Part shown: one piece after another, positions 1-9,915 of the stretch | Numbering within the stretch: position 1 is the first letter of the stretch | How the letters are laid out: each line of letters starts with the position of its first letter | NCBI GenBank assembly: GCA_002104895.1 | Contig: MCFG01000073.1 | Location: 45,001-55,000, forward strand | DNA: 10,000 nt | Origin: Anaeromyces robustus | Lineage: Eukaryota > Neocallimastigomycota > Neocallimastigomycetes > Neocallimastigales > Neocallimastigaceae | Direction: 5' to 3' | Notes under the pieces: model-generated | Database searches by the model: none | What the model was told of the DNA's origin: nothing | What the model saw: only the letters and a program-made list of their open reading frames with translations | Made by a program: the position numbers and the translations under genes

Positions 1-177
1 TTTTTATATATTTAAAATATTATATAATTTTTAATATTAAATTCTATAGAATATATATAAAATATTTATTAATTAAAACAAATTTTTATATATATAATTT
101 ATTTAAATATTATATATATATATTTTAGTTTTAATTTTAATTCTATTATAAGTTTTCTATTATTATTCTTCGAATAT

Positions 178-1791
178 TTATTGATAAGCCTTAAGACCAA
201 GACATTTATCCATAGTTACTGGAGTGTAACCTTGAGATCTCATGTATTTAACTTCAGCTTCAACTAAAGTAAGTAATGTTTTTTCAGAAATATCACCATA
301 ATAATTGTGGTTAAGTGAAAGAATTCCAACATTTTTGTTAACATACTTCTTAAATACACTAAGAGCATAGTCAACATTACCAGTTTTATCCCAATCTAAA
401 GTATCAACATTCCACATACAAGCAGCAGTGTATCCAAGACTTTTAAGAGTTTTAGCGATTTCATTGTTACCATCACCAGCACCATATGGTGGTCTCATAA
501 AGGCTGGTTTCTTACCAATGTATTTATAAATGTAATCTTCAAGTTTAGTCATTTCAGAAATTAATTCACTTTTAGAAATTTCTTCAATGTTAGCGTGAGA
601 CCAAGTGTGAGAAGCAATAACATGGCCATCTTTATTCATAGTTTGAATAATTTCTTTAGCTTGAGAGGATTTAATATCCATAACATTAGCTCCATTAATG
701 AAGAAAGTAGCTTTAACATTTAATTTTCTAAGTAATGAAAGTAAAGCTAAATCGTATTTGTATGGTCCGTCATCGAAAGTAAGAGCCCAATGCTTTTTAT
801 TAACACAATGATCATAGTATTGGAAACCAGTAACTTTTTCTTCTGGAATATAACCACATCTACCGAATTCAGATTTACAACCACCTTCACAGTATTCTTC
901 ACCGGTACCACAATAACCGTATTGTGAACAACATTTATTATCTGGACAAATAGTATTACCATTGTTTGGACCACATAAACCATTAGTAGAAATCTTTTTG
1001 TTTGAAGTTGGGTTAGCAGCCTTAGTTGTAGTTTTAGTAATGTTATTTTTTTTAGTAGTAGTTGTAGTTAACTTTTTATTTTGGTCATCACATATACCAT
1101 AGGCTGGATTACAACCAGTACCACAATGTTCTGCTGTTTTACCACAGTAATTGTATTGAGAACAACATAAATTTTCTGGACAAATACCATAATTTGGACC
1201 ACACTTACCATCAGTAGAAATTGGTAATTTATTTGTTGGTTTTATAGTAGTTGTAGTCTTAACAACATTAATTGTTTTAGTAGTGACTTTTTTTGGTGTA
1301 GTAGTAACTTTTTTAGTAGTAGTAGTTACTTTTTTTGGTGTAGTAGTAACTTTTTTTGGTGTAGTAGTAACTTTTTTTGGTGTAGTAGTAACTTTTTTTG
1401 GTGTAGTAGTAACTTTTTTTGGTGTAGTAGTAACTTTTTTTGGTGTAGTATTAACTTTTTTAGGGGTAGTTGTAACTTTTTTTGGTGTAGTAGTAACTTT
1501 TTTATTAGTAGTCTTACCTTTCTTAGTGGTAGTAGTGACTTTCTTAGGAGTGGTAGTTACTTTACCTTTTTTAGTGGTTTTAGCCTTTGATTTAGTTGAT
1601 TTACAATCACCAAATTTGGCTTGACATCCAGCACCACAGTAATCTTCAGTTGTACCACAATAACCATACTTTGAACAACAAGTACCAGATGGACATTTTC
1701 CAAGATTACCACCACATCTGCCATTAGCAGAAGCAGCACCAGTAGAAGATATTAAAGCAACAGCAGCAAGTATGAATTTAATGTATTTCAT
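178..1791 (-). CDS. Secreted chitin/polysaccharide deacetylase with three CBM18 modules and a basic repeat linker
   Basis: 537 aa, intronless. Seen: signal peptide about 1-22 (cut near ASA/NG); CBM18 hevein-like modules about 23-63, 195-234 and 270-312, each with the CCSxYxYCG core; Lys/Thr/Pro linker 64-193 with no acidic residue; NodB domain about 332-525. Catalytic motifs are complete: TFDDGP 338-343 (base D340, metal D341), SHTWSH with metal His H395 and H399, RPPYG 433-437, WNVDTLDW 460-467, and LSLNH with H495. Family knowledge: a metal-dependent carbohydrate esterase 4 enzyme that removes N-acetyl groups from chitin to give chitosan, with the CBM18 modules binding chitin. Acts outside the cell or in the wall; no GPI-type C terminus is visible. 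It is transcribed away from the two plus-strand paralogues. Phe codons favour TTC (6 of 9), unlike the paralogues. Exact substrate (chitin, chitooligomers or acetylated xylan) is not decided by sequence, but the CBM18 modules favour chitin. The ATG is the first in frame and gives a good signal peptide. Confidence 0.93.
   Translation of the reverse strand: MKYIKFILAAVALISSTGAASANGRCGGNLGKCPSGTCCSKYGYCGTTEDYCGAGCQAKFGDCKSTKSKAKTTKKGKVTTTPKKVTTTTKKGKTTNKKVTTTPKKVTTTPKKVNTTPKKVTTTPKKVTTTPKKVTTTPKKVTTTPKKVTTTPKKVTTTTKKVTTTPKKVTTKTINVVKTTTTIKPTNKLPISTDGKCGPNYGICPENLCCSQYNYCGKTAEHCGTGCNPAYGICDDQNKKLTTTTTKKNNITKTTTKAANPTSNKKISTNGLCGPNNGNTICPDNKCCSQYGYCGTGEEYCEGGCKSEFGRCGYIPEEKVTGFQYYDHCVNKKHWALTFDDGPYKYDLALLSLLRKLNVKATFFINGANVMDIKSSQAKEIIQTMNKDGHVIASHTWSHANIEEISKSELISEMTKLEDYIYKYIGKKPAFMRPPYGAGDGNNEIAKTLKSLGYTAACMWNVDTLDWDKTGNVDYALSVFKKYVNKNVGILSLNHNYYGDISEKTLLTLVEAEVKYMRSQGYTPVTMDKCLGLKAYQ
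1270..1563 (-). repeat. Coding tandem repeat, 21-nt unit (TPKKVTT) in the deacetylase linker
   Basis: Residues about 77-174 are built from a 7-residue unit read as PKKVTTT, encoded by a 21-nt unit; variants are TKKVTTT, PKKVNTT and a GKTTNKK block near the N-terminal side. Several consecutive units are identical at the nucleotide level, which points to recent slippage or unequal crossing-over. The product is a stiff, strongly cationic, Thr-rich spacer between CBM18-1 and CBM18-2, probably O-mannosylated on Thr (inference from fungal secreted linkers). Confidence 0.95.
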
Positions 1792-3929
<2,138 letters not shown>

Positions 3930-5229
3930 ATGAATTATAGATTTAAATATATTTTTTTAATATTTGTTATTATTTTAAATGCTGTTCAAGCTATAATTAA
4001 AACTTTTGATCATTGTATAAATACTAGAAATATTGTTTTAACTTTTAGTAATGGTCCAAATCTTGGTTACACTAATAAATTATTAGATATACTTGATGAA
4101 GAAAATATTAAAGCCACATTTTTTATTAACAGTACCATTAATGAAAACAATGGTATAAGTACCAACACTGATGCAAAGGTATATATAATGTTTAATATAT
4201 ATAATATAAATTTTATTATCAGTATTATAAATTAATATATTATTTTTTTAATAGAAAATAATAAAGAGAGAGTATGATAGTGGTCATATTATTGGAAGTC
4301 AAATATTTATCCATGATGATACTTCAAATTTAGAAGATGAAATTAAAAAATTAAATAATGTTATTAAAAATATTATTGGTGTTAAGCCTACATTTTTTAG
4401 GTCAGCTAATGGTGAATATAACAATAATATTCTTCAAATTCTTGAAAAGTGTAATATGAATGCAGTAAATATTTTAAATAATATTTATATAATAAATAAA
4501 TATATATTAATAATAATAATGCTAGTGATAAATATATTACTGACAATGATTTATAATTTATTATATTTATATTTAATATATAAATAGAATATTTTGTGGA
4601 ATTTGGATTCAGATAAAATAAGTGAAAAATCAAATATATTTGAACAATATAAAAATTTTCTTGGAAATTTAAATCCTGATTCCTTTATAATTGTTAATTC
4701 AGATATTCAAAATGATTTAACTTTAGTTAATTTAAAAAATATTATTACATATATTAAAAGTCTTGGATATACATTTATATCATTAGATGAGTGTATAGGT
4801 TTAAGTCCTTATCAAAAAGTTGAATATACAAATAAAAAAAATGATAGTAATATTGATAAAGGAGAAGAAGGGGAAGATGAAGAAGGAGAAGATGAAGACA
4901 GAGAAGATGAAGAAAATGAAGAATATGGTGATGATGAAGCTGAAGATGAGGATGAAAGTAAGGATTTAATAAAAAGATCTGATATTGATAATGATGATGA
5001 TGAATATACTGTTATTTGTTATGTAGTAGATGAAGATGAAACATCAGTGGTATCAACACCATCTGAAACAGAAAATAGAAACGGTACAGAAAAAGCAACG
5101 GATATTGGAAATAATAATGAAGAAAATAATAATAATTATAATGGAGTTACAAACGGAAGGTCTAGAATTAATTCATTTAATTATATTTTCATGATATTAT
5201 TAATATCATTCTTATTTTTCATAATGTAA
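3930..5229 (+). CDS. Catalytically degenerate NodB-domain protein with acidic linker and GPI-like tail (3 exons)
   Basis: Exons 3930-4178, 4255-4464 and 4588-5229, both junctions phase 0, giving 366 aa. Seen: signal peptide 1-21 (cut near VQA/II); NodB-like domain about 25-229; Glu/Asp run about 244-292; Lys-Arg pair in LIKRSD about 282-283; hydrophobic C terminus about 349-366 preceded by small polar residues, as in GPI-anchor signals. The fold-defining pieces match the minus-strand deacetylase: NIKATFFIN, HIIGS, GVKPTFF, LWNLD, YIKSLGY, LDEC. Key residues are changed: TFDDGP is TFSNGP (S40, N41), the first motif-2 His is Q99 (H103 remains), RPPYG is RSANG, and the motif-5 His is S191. Zinc-dependent deacetylation is therefore unlikely (inference). 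C29 and the DEC cysteine, present in all three proteins, probably form a disulfide. Likely a surface-anchored carbohydrate-binding or structural protein. Splicing is supported by exact agreement with the downstream paralogue. Confidence 0.85.
4179..4254 (+). other. Spliceosomal intron 1 of the first pseudo-deacetylase gene
   Basis: 76 nt, GTATAT at the donor and TTAATAG at the acceptor, phase 0. It is not a multiple of three and has in-frame stops. Removing it joins ...TDAK to KIIKREYDSGHIIGS, which aligns directly with the same junction in the downstream paralogue. Confidence 0.88.
4465..4587 (+). other. Spliceosomal intron 2 of the first pseudo-deacetylase gene
   Basis: 123 nt, donor GTAAAT, acceptor AAATAG, phase 0. 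A CTGAC branch-point-like site lies at 4540-4544. The length is a multiple of three and the only in-frame stop is the acceptor TAG itself. Splicing joins ...CNMNA to NILWNLD, matching ...NNNMVA to NILWNID in the downstream paralogue. Confidence 0.88.
4858..5004 (+). repeat. Low-complexity Glu/Asp-coding purine tract
   Basis: Residues about 244-292 of the first pseudo-deacetylase are mostly Glu and Asp, encoded by GAA/GAT-rich DNA with irregular EGEDEE-like echoes rather than a strict period. It forms a disordered polyanionic spacer between the NodB-like domain and the C-terminal anchor. Confidence 0.85.
5153..5226 (+). other. Probable GPI-anchor attachment signal
   Basis: The C terminus runs from a small polar stretch (VTNGRSRINS) into about 18 mostly hydrophobic residues (FNYIFMILLISFLFFIM) with no charged residues after them, the standard layout of a GPI signal. 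The attachment residue is probably one of the Asn/Gly/Ser near 342-349. It could instead be a plain C-terminal membrane anchor. The downstream paralogue has no equivalent. Confidence 0.65.
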
Positions 5230-5530
5230 AAAAAAAATTTTCTTTCGATGTAAAATGCCAATATAATATATATATTATAATTAATGTATATTCAAGTTAT
5301 ATGATATACATAAACTTTTTTAAAAAAGAAAATAAAAAAATTAATTTTTATATATTATAGTTTGTGATAAATAAAATATATACTTTTATCATTAGAAAGA
5401 TTAGAAAGGATTAAGCTTTTTATAATATATTATTTTTTTTAGAAAAAATTATGTCTTTTAGTAAATATTAAATGTTTTATTATTATTATTTAATTGATAT
5501 CATTATTATTTTAAAATGATTCTGTTTATT

Positions 5531-5567
5531 ATTATTTACTATTATTATTGTAATAATAATAAATAAT
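5531..5567. repeat. AT-only inverted repeat
   Basis: ATTATTTACTATTATTATT is followed, after GT, by AATAATAATA and AATAAT. This is a near-complete reverse complement, lacking three bases, and could fold into a hairpin of about 16-18 pairs. Given the ATT-rich composition it may be chance. Confidence 0.5.
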
Positions 5568-6212
5568 ATCTGTTAAATATTATAATAGTCATTAAAATAA
5601 TTATAATAAAATATAAAAAACCATATTCATTATATGATTATTATAATAAATATATGAAATAAATGAACTTTTATATAATAATTTATATTGATATAATATA
5701 CTTTTATTTTTTAATAATTATCTTTTTTTATTATCTTAATTATGAATTTTAATTAATTATATAGAATTTCTTTTACATTTACAACCAATTAAAAATATTT
5801 TTAGAAATATAAAAAAAAAAAATAAAAGGAATATTTCATAAAATAAAGTTTTCAAGAATATACTATATACTTAGCAATATTTATTTTTATTAATTCTGTT
5901 TATTATTTAAAATTAATTAGCTAATAAATATAATATTTATATATAAATTTTACTAATTAAATTTAATAATTTATATTAATCATAATTTTTTAAGTTGAAA
6001 GATTAATATAGAAAAAAAAAAAAAAATAGAAAAAACTAAATTAAACAAGAATAGAAAAAGATAATTATTATAATAATAAACAGTAGTATTATTAATATGA
6101 TATTATAATAATAATTAATTAAATATATTCATTATTAAGTTAACTCTATTTAATTAATAATTATTTAATAAATTAGTATTATTAAATTGAATTAAGATTT
6201 ACTTTTTTTCTG

Positions 6213-6220
6213 TATAAATA
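6213..6220 (+). promoter_or_regulatory. Candidate TATA box of the repeat-tail gene
   Basis: TATAAATA, about 200 bp upstream of the start codon and just before a G/C-containing transition (GAAGATATC). It stands out only weakly in such A+T-rich DNA. The leader that follows is A-rich up to the ATG, a context shared with the other two genes. Confidence 0.25.
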
Positions 6221-6415
6221 TAAGAAGATATCTTTTCTTTTACAGATTTTTTCTTTAATCTTTATTATATTAATTTATATATATTTTTTTACAGTTTTAA
6301 TTTATATTTTATTGAATATAAATTAAATATATGTTAGAAAATTGTAAACAAATTACTAAAATAATAACAAATAGCAAATAAAAAAGCATTAAGAAAAAAA
6401 AATAAATTAAAATAA

Positions 6416-8999
6416 ATGGTTTTTAATATTTTAAGTACTTTATTGATTTCAGCAGCAGTATTAAATAGTGTAAATGCTGTTGAAATATATGATCGTTGTA
6501 CAAATCCAGGTGATATAGCATTAGCATTTTCAAATGGTCCAAGTATTGAAGTAACTGAAAAAATCTTAGATATTCTTGAAAGAGAAAATATTAAAGCTAC
6601 CTTTTTTGTTAATGGTATTACTGAAGATGGTATAACTGATATAAGAAATAATGAAGAAGCTATGGTATCTTTTTTTTTTTTTATACTTTTTTTAAATTTT
6701 TTAATATTTAATATTAGATTTTTTTAATATAAGATATTAATTTTTATTTGTTATGATTATTTATATTTAATACCTTTTTTTTTCCATATATTATAATAAT
6801 AGAACATTATTTTAAGAGAATACAGTAGTGGACATATCATTGGAAGTCATTCTTATTCTAATCCAGAAAGTATGAGTGATTTATCAGATGAGGAATTGGA
6901 TAATGAGATTAAAAGTTTAAATGAAGCAGTTCATGATATTATTGGTGTTAAACCAGCTTTTTTCTCTCCACCAAATGGTGATTTTGATGAAAGACTTAAT
7001 AATGTTCTTGATAATAATAATATGGTTGCTGTAAGTATTATAAATATATACATGATAATTTAATTTTGGTAATGACTTTTTTTAATTAATCATTAATAAT
7101 TTTTTATTTAATATTTTTTTTATTATTAATAAAATAAAAAATGAAAAACTAAAATAAATAAAAAATATGAAAATATTAAACAAACAACACTAATAAAAAA
7201 TAATTTAAAAAAAAATAATAATAAAAAAATGAAAATTGAATAAAAAAATATTATTTTTTCAGAACATTTTATGGAATATAGATTTAGAAGATTTAAATGA
7301 ATACTATAATATTTTAGATAATTCAAATCCGAATGAAGATTCATTTATTTCATTAAATTATGATACTATAGACAATATTAATTTATATGATTTAGAAGAA
7401 TTAATTCCATATATTAAAAGTCTTGGATATAATTTTGTTGCTATGGATCAATGTGTAGGTATTTATCCATATCAAAATGATGAAGAAGGAATAGAAATAG
7501 ATGCAGATCAACTTATTAATGAAGAACAAATTATTGATGTGGATCCATCTATTGAAGATACTGAAATATACCCAAATCCACTTGTTGATAAAGTAGATGA
7601 GGAAGATGATCCAAACCAAATTAATGATAATGAAGCAGTTCATATTGAAATTGATCCAAATCAAGTTAATGATGATGAAACCGTTTATATTAAAATTAAT
7701 TCAAATCAAATTAATAATGATAAAACAATTAATATTGAAATTAATCAAAATCAAAATAATAATGATGAAATAATTTATGATGACTTATCACCTGTTAATG
7801 AAGCTGAAATTTATCCAAATCCACTTGTTGATACAGTAGATGAAGTTGATCAAAATCAAATTATTGATGATGAATTAAATAATGATGTTGATCCACCAGT
7901 TGAAGATGAATCATTTATTGATGAAGAACAAATAATTGATAATGCCTCTCTTGTAGGAGAAACTGAAATCTATCCAAATCCACTTGTTGATAAAGTAGAT
8001 GAAATCTATCCAAATCCACTTGTTGATAAAGTAGATGAAATCTATCCAAATCCACTTGTTGATAAAGTAGATGAAATCTATCCAAATCCACTTGTTGATA
8101 AAGTAGATGAAATTGATCCAAACCAAATTATTGATGAATCAAATAATGATGTTGATCCACCAGTTGAAGATGAATCATTTATTGATGAAGAACAAATAAT
8201 TGATAATGCCTCTCTTGTAGGAGAAACTGAAATCTATCCAAATCCACTTGTTGATAAAATAGATGAAATTGATCCAAATCAAATTATTGATGATTCAGTT
8301 AATGATGTAGATCCACCAGTTGAAAATGAATCAATTATTGATGATGAACAAGTAATTGACAATGCTTCTCTTGTAGGAGAAGCTGAAATCTATCCAAATC
8401 CACTTGTTGATAAAGTAGATGAAATTGATCCAAACCAAATTATTGATGAATCAAATAATGATGTTGACCCACCAGTTGAAAATGAATCATTTATTGATGA
8501 TGAACAAATAATTGATAATGCCTCTCTTGTAGGAGAAACTGAAATCTATCCAAATCCACTTGTTGATAAAATAGATGAAATTGATCCAAATCAAATTATT
8601 GATGAATCAAATAATGATGTTGACCCACCAGTTGAAAATGAATCATTTATTGATGATGAACAAATAATTGATAATGCTTCTCTTGTAGGAGAAACTGAAA
8701 TCTATCCAAATCCACTTGTTGATAAAGTAGATGAAATAGATACAAACCAAATTATTGATGATTCAGTTAATGATGTTGATCCACCAGTTGAAGATGGTTC
8801 AATCAATGATGTAGATCCACCAGTTGAAGATGGTTCAATCAATGATGTAGATCCACCAGTTGAAGATGGTTCAATCAATGATGTAGATCCACCAGTTGAA
8901 GATGGTTCAATTAATGATGTAGATCCACCAGTTGAAGATGGTTCAATCAATGATGTAGATCCACCAGTTGAAGATGGTTCAATCAATGAAAATTATTAA
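6416..8999 (+). CDS. Catalytically degenerate NodB-domain protein with a long acidic tandem-repeat tail (3 exons)
   Basis: Exons 6416-6664, 6803-7030 and 7263-8999, both junctions phase 0, giving 737 aa. Seen: signal peptide 1-21 (cut near VNA/VE); NodB-like domain about 24-230; then about 507 residues rich in Asp, Glu, Asn, Ile and Pro with no Cys and no Arg, ending GSINENY without a GPI signal. TFDDGP is AFSNGP (S39, N40); motif 2 keeps H99 but the second His is N103; RPPYG is SPPNG with S138 for Arg; the motif-5 His is Y192. C28 and the DQC cysteine remain as a likely disulfide pair. Deacetylase activity is therefore unlikely (inference). The tail holds four repeat families annotated separately. 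Probably secreted, acting as a polyanionic wall or matrix protein. Frame is kept through all repeats and many differences between copies are synonymous, which argues for a translated gene and against a pseudogene. Confidence 0.85.
6665..6802 (+). other. Spliceosomal intron 1 of the repeat-tail gene
   Basis: 138 nt, donor GTATCT, acceptor ATAATAG, phase 0, T-rich with an in-frame TAA soon after the donor. It falls after codon 83, exactly as in the upstream paralogue, and joins ...NEEAM to NIILREYSSGHIIGS. Confidence 0.88.
7031..7262 (+). other. Spliceosomal intron 2 of the repeat-tail gene
   Basis: 232 nt, donor GTAAGT (the best donor of the four), acceptor TTTTTTCAG, phase 0. An ACTAAT branch-point-like site lies near 7189-7194. 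The intron interior is A-rich. Splicing joins ...NNNMVA to NILWNID. Confidence 0.88.
7608..7787 (+). repeat. Coding tandem repeat, four degenerate 15-aa units (45 nt)
   Basis: Four units in frame begin DPNQIN, DPNQVN, NSNQIN and NQNQNN, each about 15 residues and alternating acidic residues with Ile/Val. They are far more diverged from one another than the arrays downstream, so this is the oldest-looking part of the tail. Confidence 0.8.
7965..8108 (+). repeat. Coding tandem repeat, four 12-aa units (36 nt, EIYPNPLVDKVD)
   Basis: Four consecutive copies of EIYPNPLVDKVD, nearly identical at the DNA level. The same 9-residue core EIYPNPLVD occurs ten times in the tail, once per larger unit elsewhere, so this array is a local expansion of one segment of the 52-aa repeat. 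Confidence 0.95.
8109..8732 (+). repeat. Coding tandem repeat, four 52-aa units (156 nt)
   Basis: Four full units, each starting EIDPNQIID and passing through NDVDPPVE, a DEEQ/DDEQ block, IDNASLVGE and EIYPNPLVDK. A diverged partial copy precedes it (from about 7845) and another starts at 8733. Units three and four are almost identical. Unit two shares the DDSVND variant with the partial fifth unit. Differences include synonymous changes (GTT/GTA, GAT/GAC, GCC/GCT). Each unit carries an NAS N-glycosylation sequon, and three also carry NES. Confidence 0.95.
8760..8975 (+). repeat. Coding tandem repeat, six 12-aa units (36 nt, GSINDVDPPVED)
   Basis: One diverged unit (DSVNDVDPPVED) is followed by five copies of GSINDVDPPVED with near-identical DNA. 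The core NDVDPPVED is also part of the 52-aa repeat, so this is a second, separate expansion from inside that unit. It forms the C terminus of the protein just before SINENY. Confidence 0.95.
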
Positions 9000-9368
9000 G
9001 AAGATTTAAATAAAGGAATTTAAAAAATAAAAGAAAAGGATAAAAAAAAAAAGAAGACAATGATGGAAAAAAATTAATATGAATAAATTTTATGTAAAAA
9101 CCTTAACTAAAGTTCAGAATGAAATATAATTATGATCTTGAAACAATTACAGATAATAATGAATGAATTAAAATTATTTTATATATAATACAAAATGATA
9201 ATTAATAAATCAATATTGAAATCCAAGAAATATTTTTTTTTGATATAATGAAAAAGGAGAAAGTTGAAAACAAAAACAGGAAAAAATATAAAAAACAACA
9301 GTATGAAAATAATCATAAGAAGAAATTATGAAAAAAAAAAAACAGAGGTTTATTCAAAATTGATTATG

Positions 9369-9406
9369 TTTTCCTTCTTTCCTTTTCTTTTTTTTCTTTT
9401 TCTTTT
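9369..9406. repeat. Polypyrimidine tract
   Basis: 38 consecutive C/T bases. Within it TCCTTTTCTTTT (9380-9391) is the exact reverse complement of AAAAGAAAAGGA at 9029-9040, so the two could pair in a transcript. Confidence 0.75.
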
Positions 9407-9856
9407 AATTATTTACATATTATATTTATTCTTTTTTATATAAAATATTAAAAAAGAAAATGATGAATTATTTAATTATTTAAATTATTATGTTTATATT
9501 ATTAAACTATGTTAAAAATGAAAAATATATAAATTGGGAAATGCAATTAATATAAAATTATTAAAAAAAATAAAAAAAGAGATATATTTACTATTCTAAT
9601 TATTTTTTTGAAAATATATTATAATATTATAATCTCAATAAAATATAAAATTATAAAAATGGTTTTAATATCAATTTATATATATTTCATTTGAAGTATA
9701 ATAAAATTAATTTAAAAAAATCTTTTTTTTAGTATTTTTACATAATTTATAACATTTTTTAAAAAAAGTTATGTTTATAAATATTATTATATTAATATGA
9801 AAATAGAAAAAATTCATTAATTTCTATACTAATAGCAAATTTCCATTAATTTTTAT

Positions 9857-9915
9857 GGAGGATTAGATTAAAGCTACACCTGTAGGTAGGTGTATTTTAC
9901 ACCGACTTACGTTAG
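9857..9915. other. G+C-richer patch with overlapping inverted repeats
   Basis: About 40% G+C over 59 bases inside DNA that is nearly all A+T. TACACC (9875-9880) can pair with GGTGTA (9889-9894), which can instead pair with TACACC (9898-9903), giving two mutually exclusive hairpins. Further downstream CTAAT (9981-9985) and ATTAG (9992-9996) form another small inverted repeat. It may be the edge of a neighbouring gene, a small RNA or a mobile-element remnant; the sequence does not decide. Confidence 0.45.

Larger units (their letters stand above)
5230..6415. other. Intergenic region between the tandem paralogues, no gene seen
   Basis: 1.2 kb of A+T-rich DNA with no convincing reading frame or RNA gene. 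It holds an AT-only inverted repeat (5531-5567), a stretch at 5820-5849 that resembles one upstream of the first paralogue (2837-2870), and a TATAAATA candidate at 6213-6220. The 3' end of the upstream transcript and the promoter of the downstream gene must lie here. Confidence 0.8.

Noticed and set aside
1283-1624. Plus-strand open frame rich in Val and Phe opposite the deacetylase linker
   Set aside because: It is the antisense reading of the PKKVTTT repeats. The opposite strand has signal peptide, CBM18 and NodB evidence.
4406-4633. Minus-strand open frame overlapping exon 2 and intron 2 of the first paralogue
   Set aside because: It is a low-complexity Tyr/Leu/Ile reading antisense to a supported exon.
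6231-6293. Possible 5' leader intron acceptors (TTTTACAG at about 6238-6245 and near 6286-6293)
   Set aside because: Acceptor-like strings are common in T-rich DNA, no paired donor stands out, and the coding start does not need one.
7845-8975. CRISPR-like pattern of regularly spaced repeats
   Set aside because: The repeats have no unique spacers, vary as protein repeats do, lie inside a spliced eukaryotic exon, and no cas genes are present.
7911-8986. Minus-strand open frames across the acidic repeats (around 7911-8126 and 8702-8986)
   Set aside because: They are mirror readings of in-frame tandem repeats whose length is a multiple of three. Synonymous variation fits only the plus-strand frame.
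3930-8999. Plus-strand NodB genes as frameshifted pseudogenes
   Set aside because: Every frame break coincides with GT..AG introns at the same protein positions in both genes. After splicing both proteins are continuous with signal peptides.
9248-9331. Small Lys-rich open frame of 27 codons
   Set aside because: It is too short, is expected by chance in purine-rich DNA, and has no recognisable feature. It probably lies in 3' untranslated sequence.
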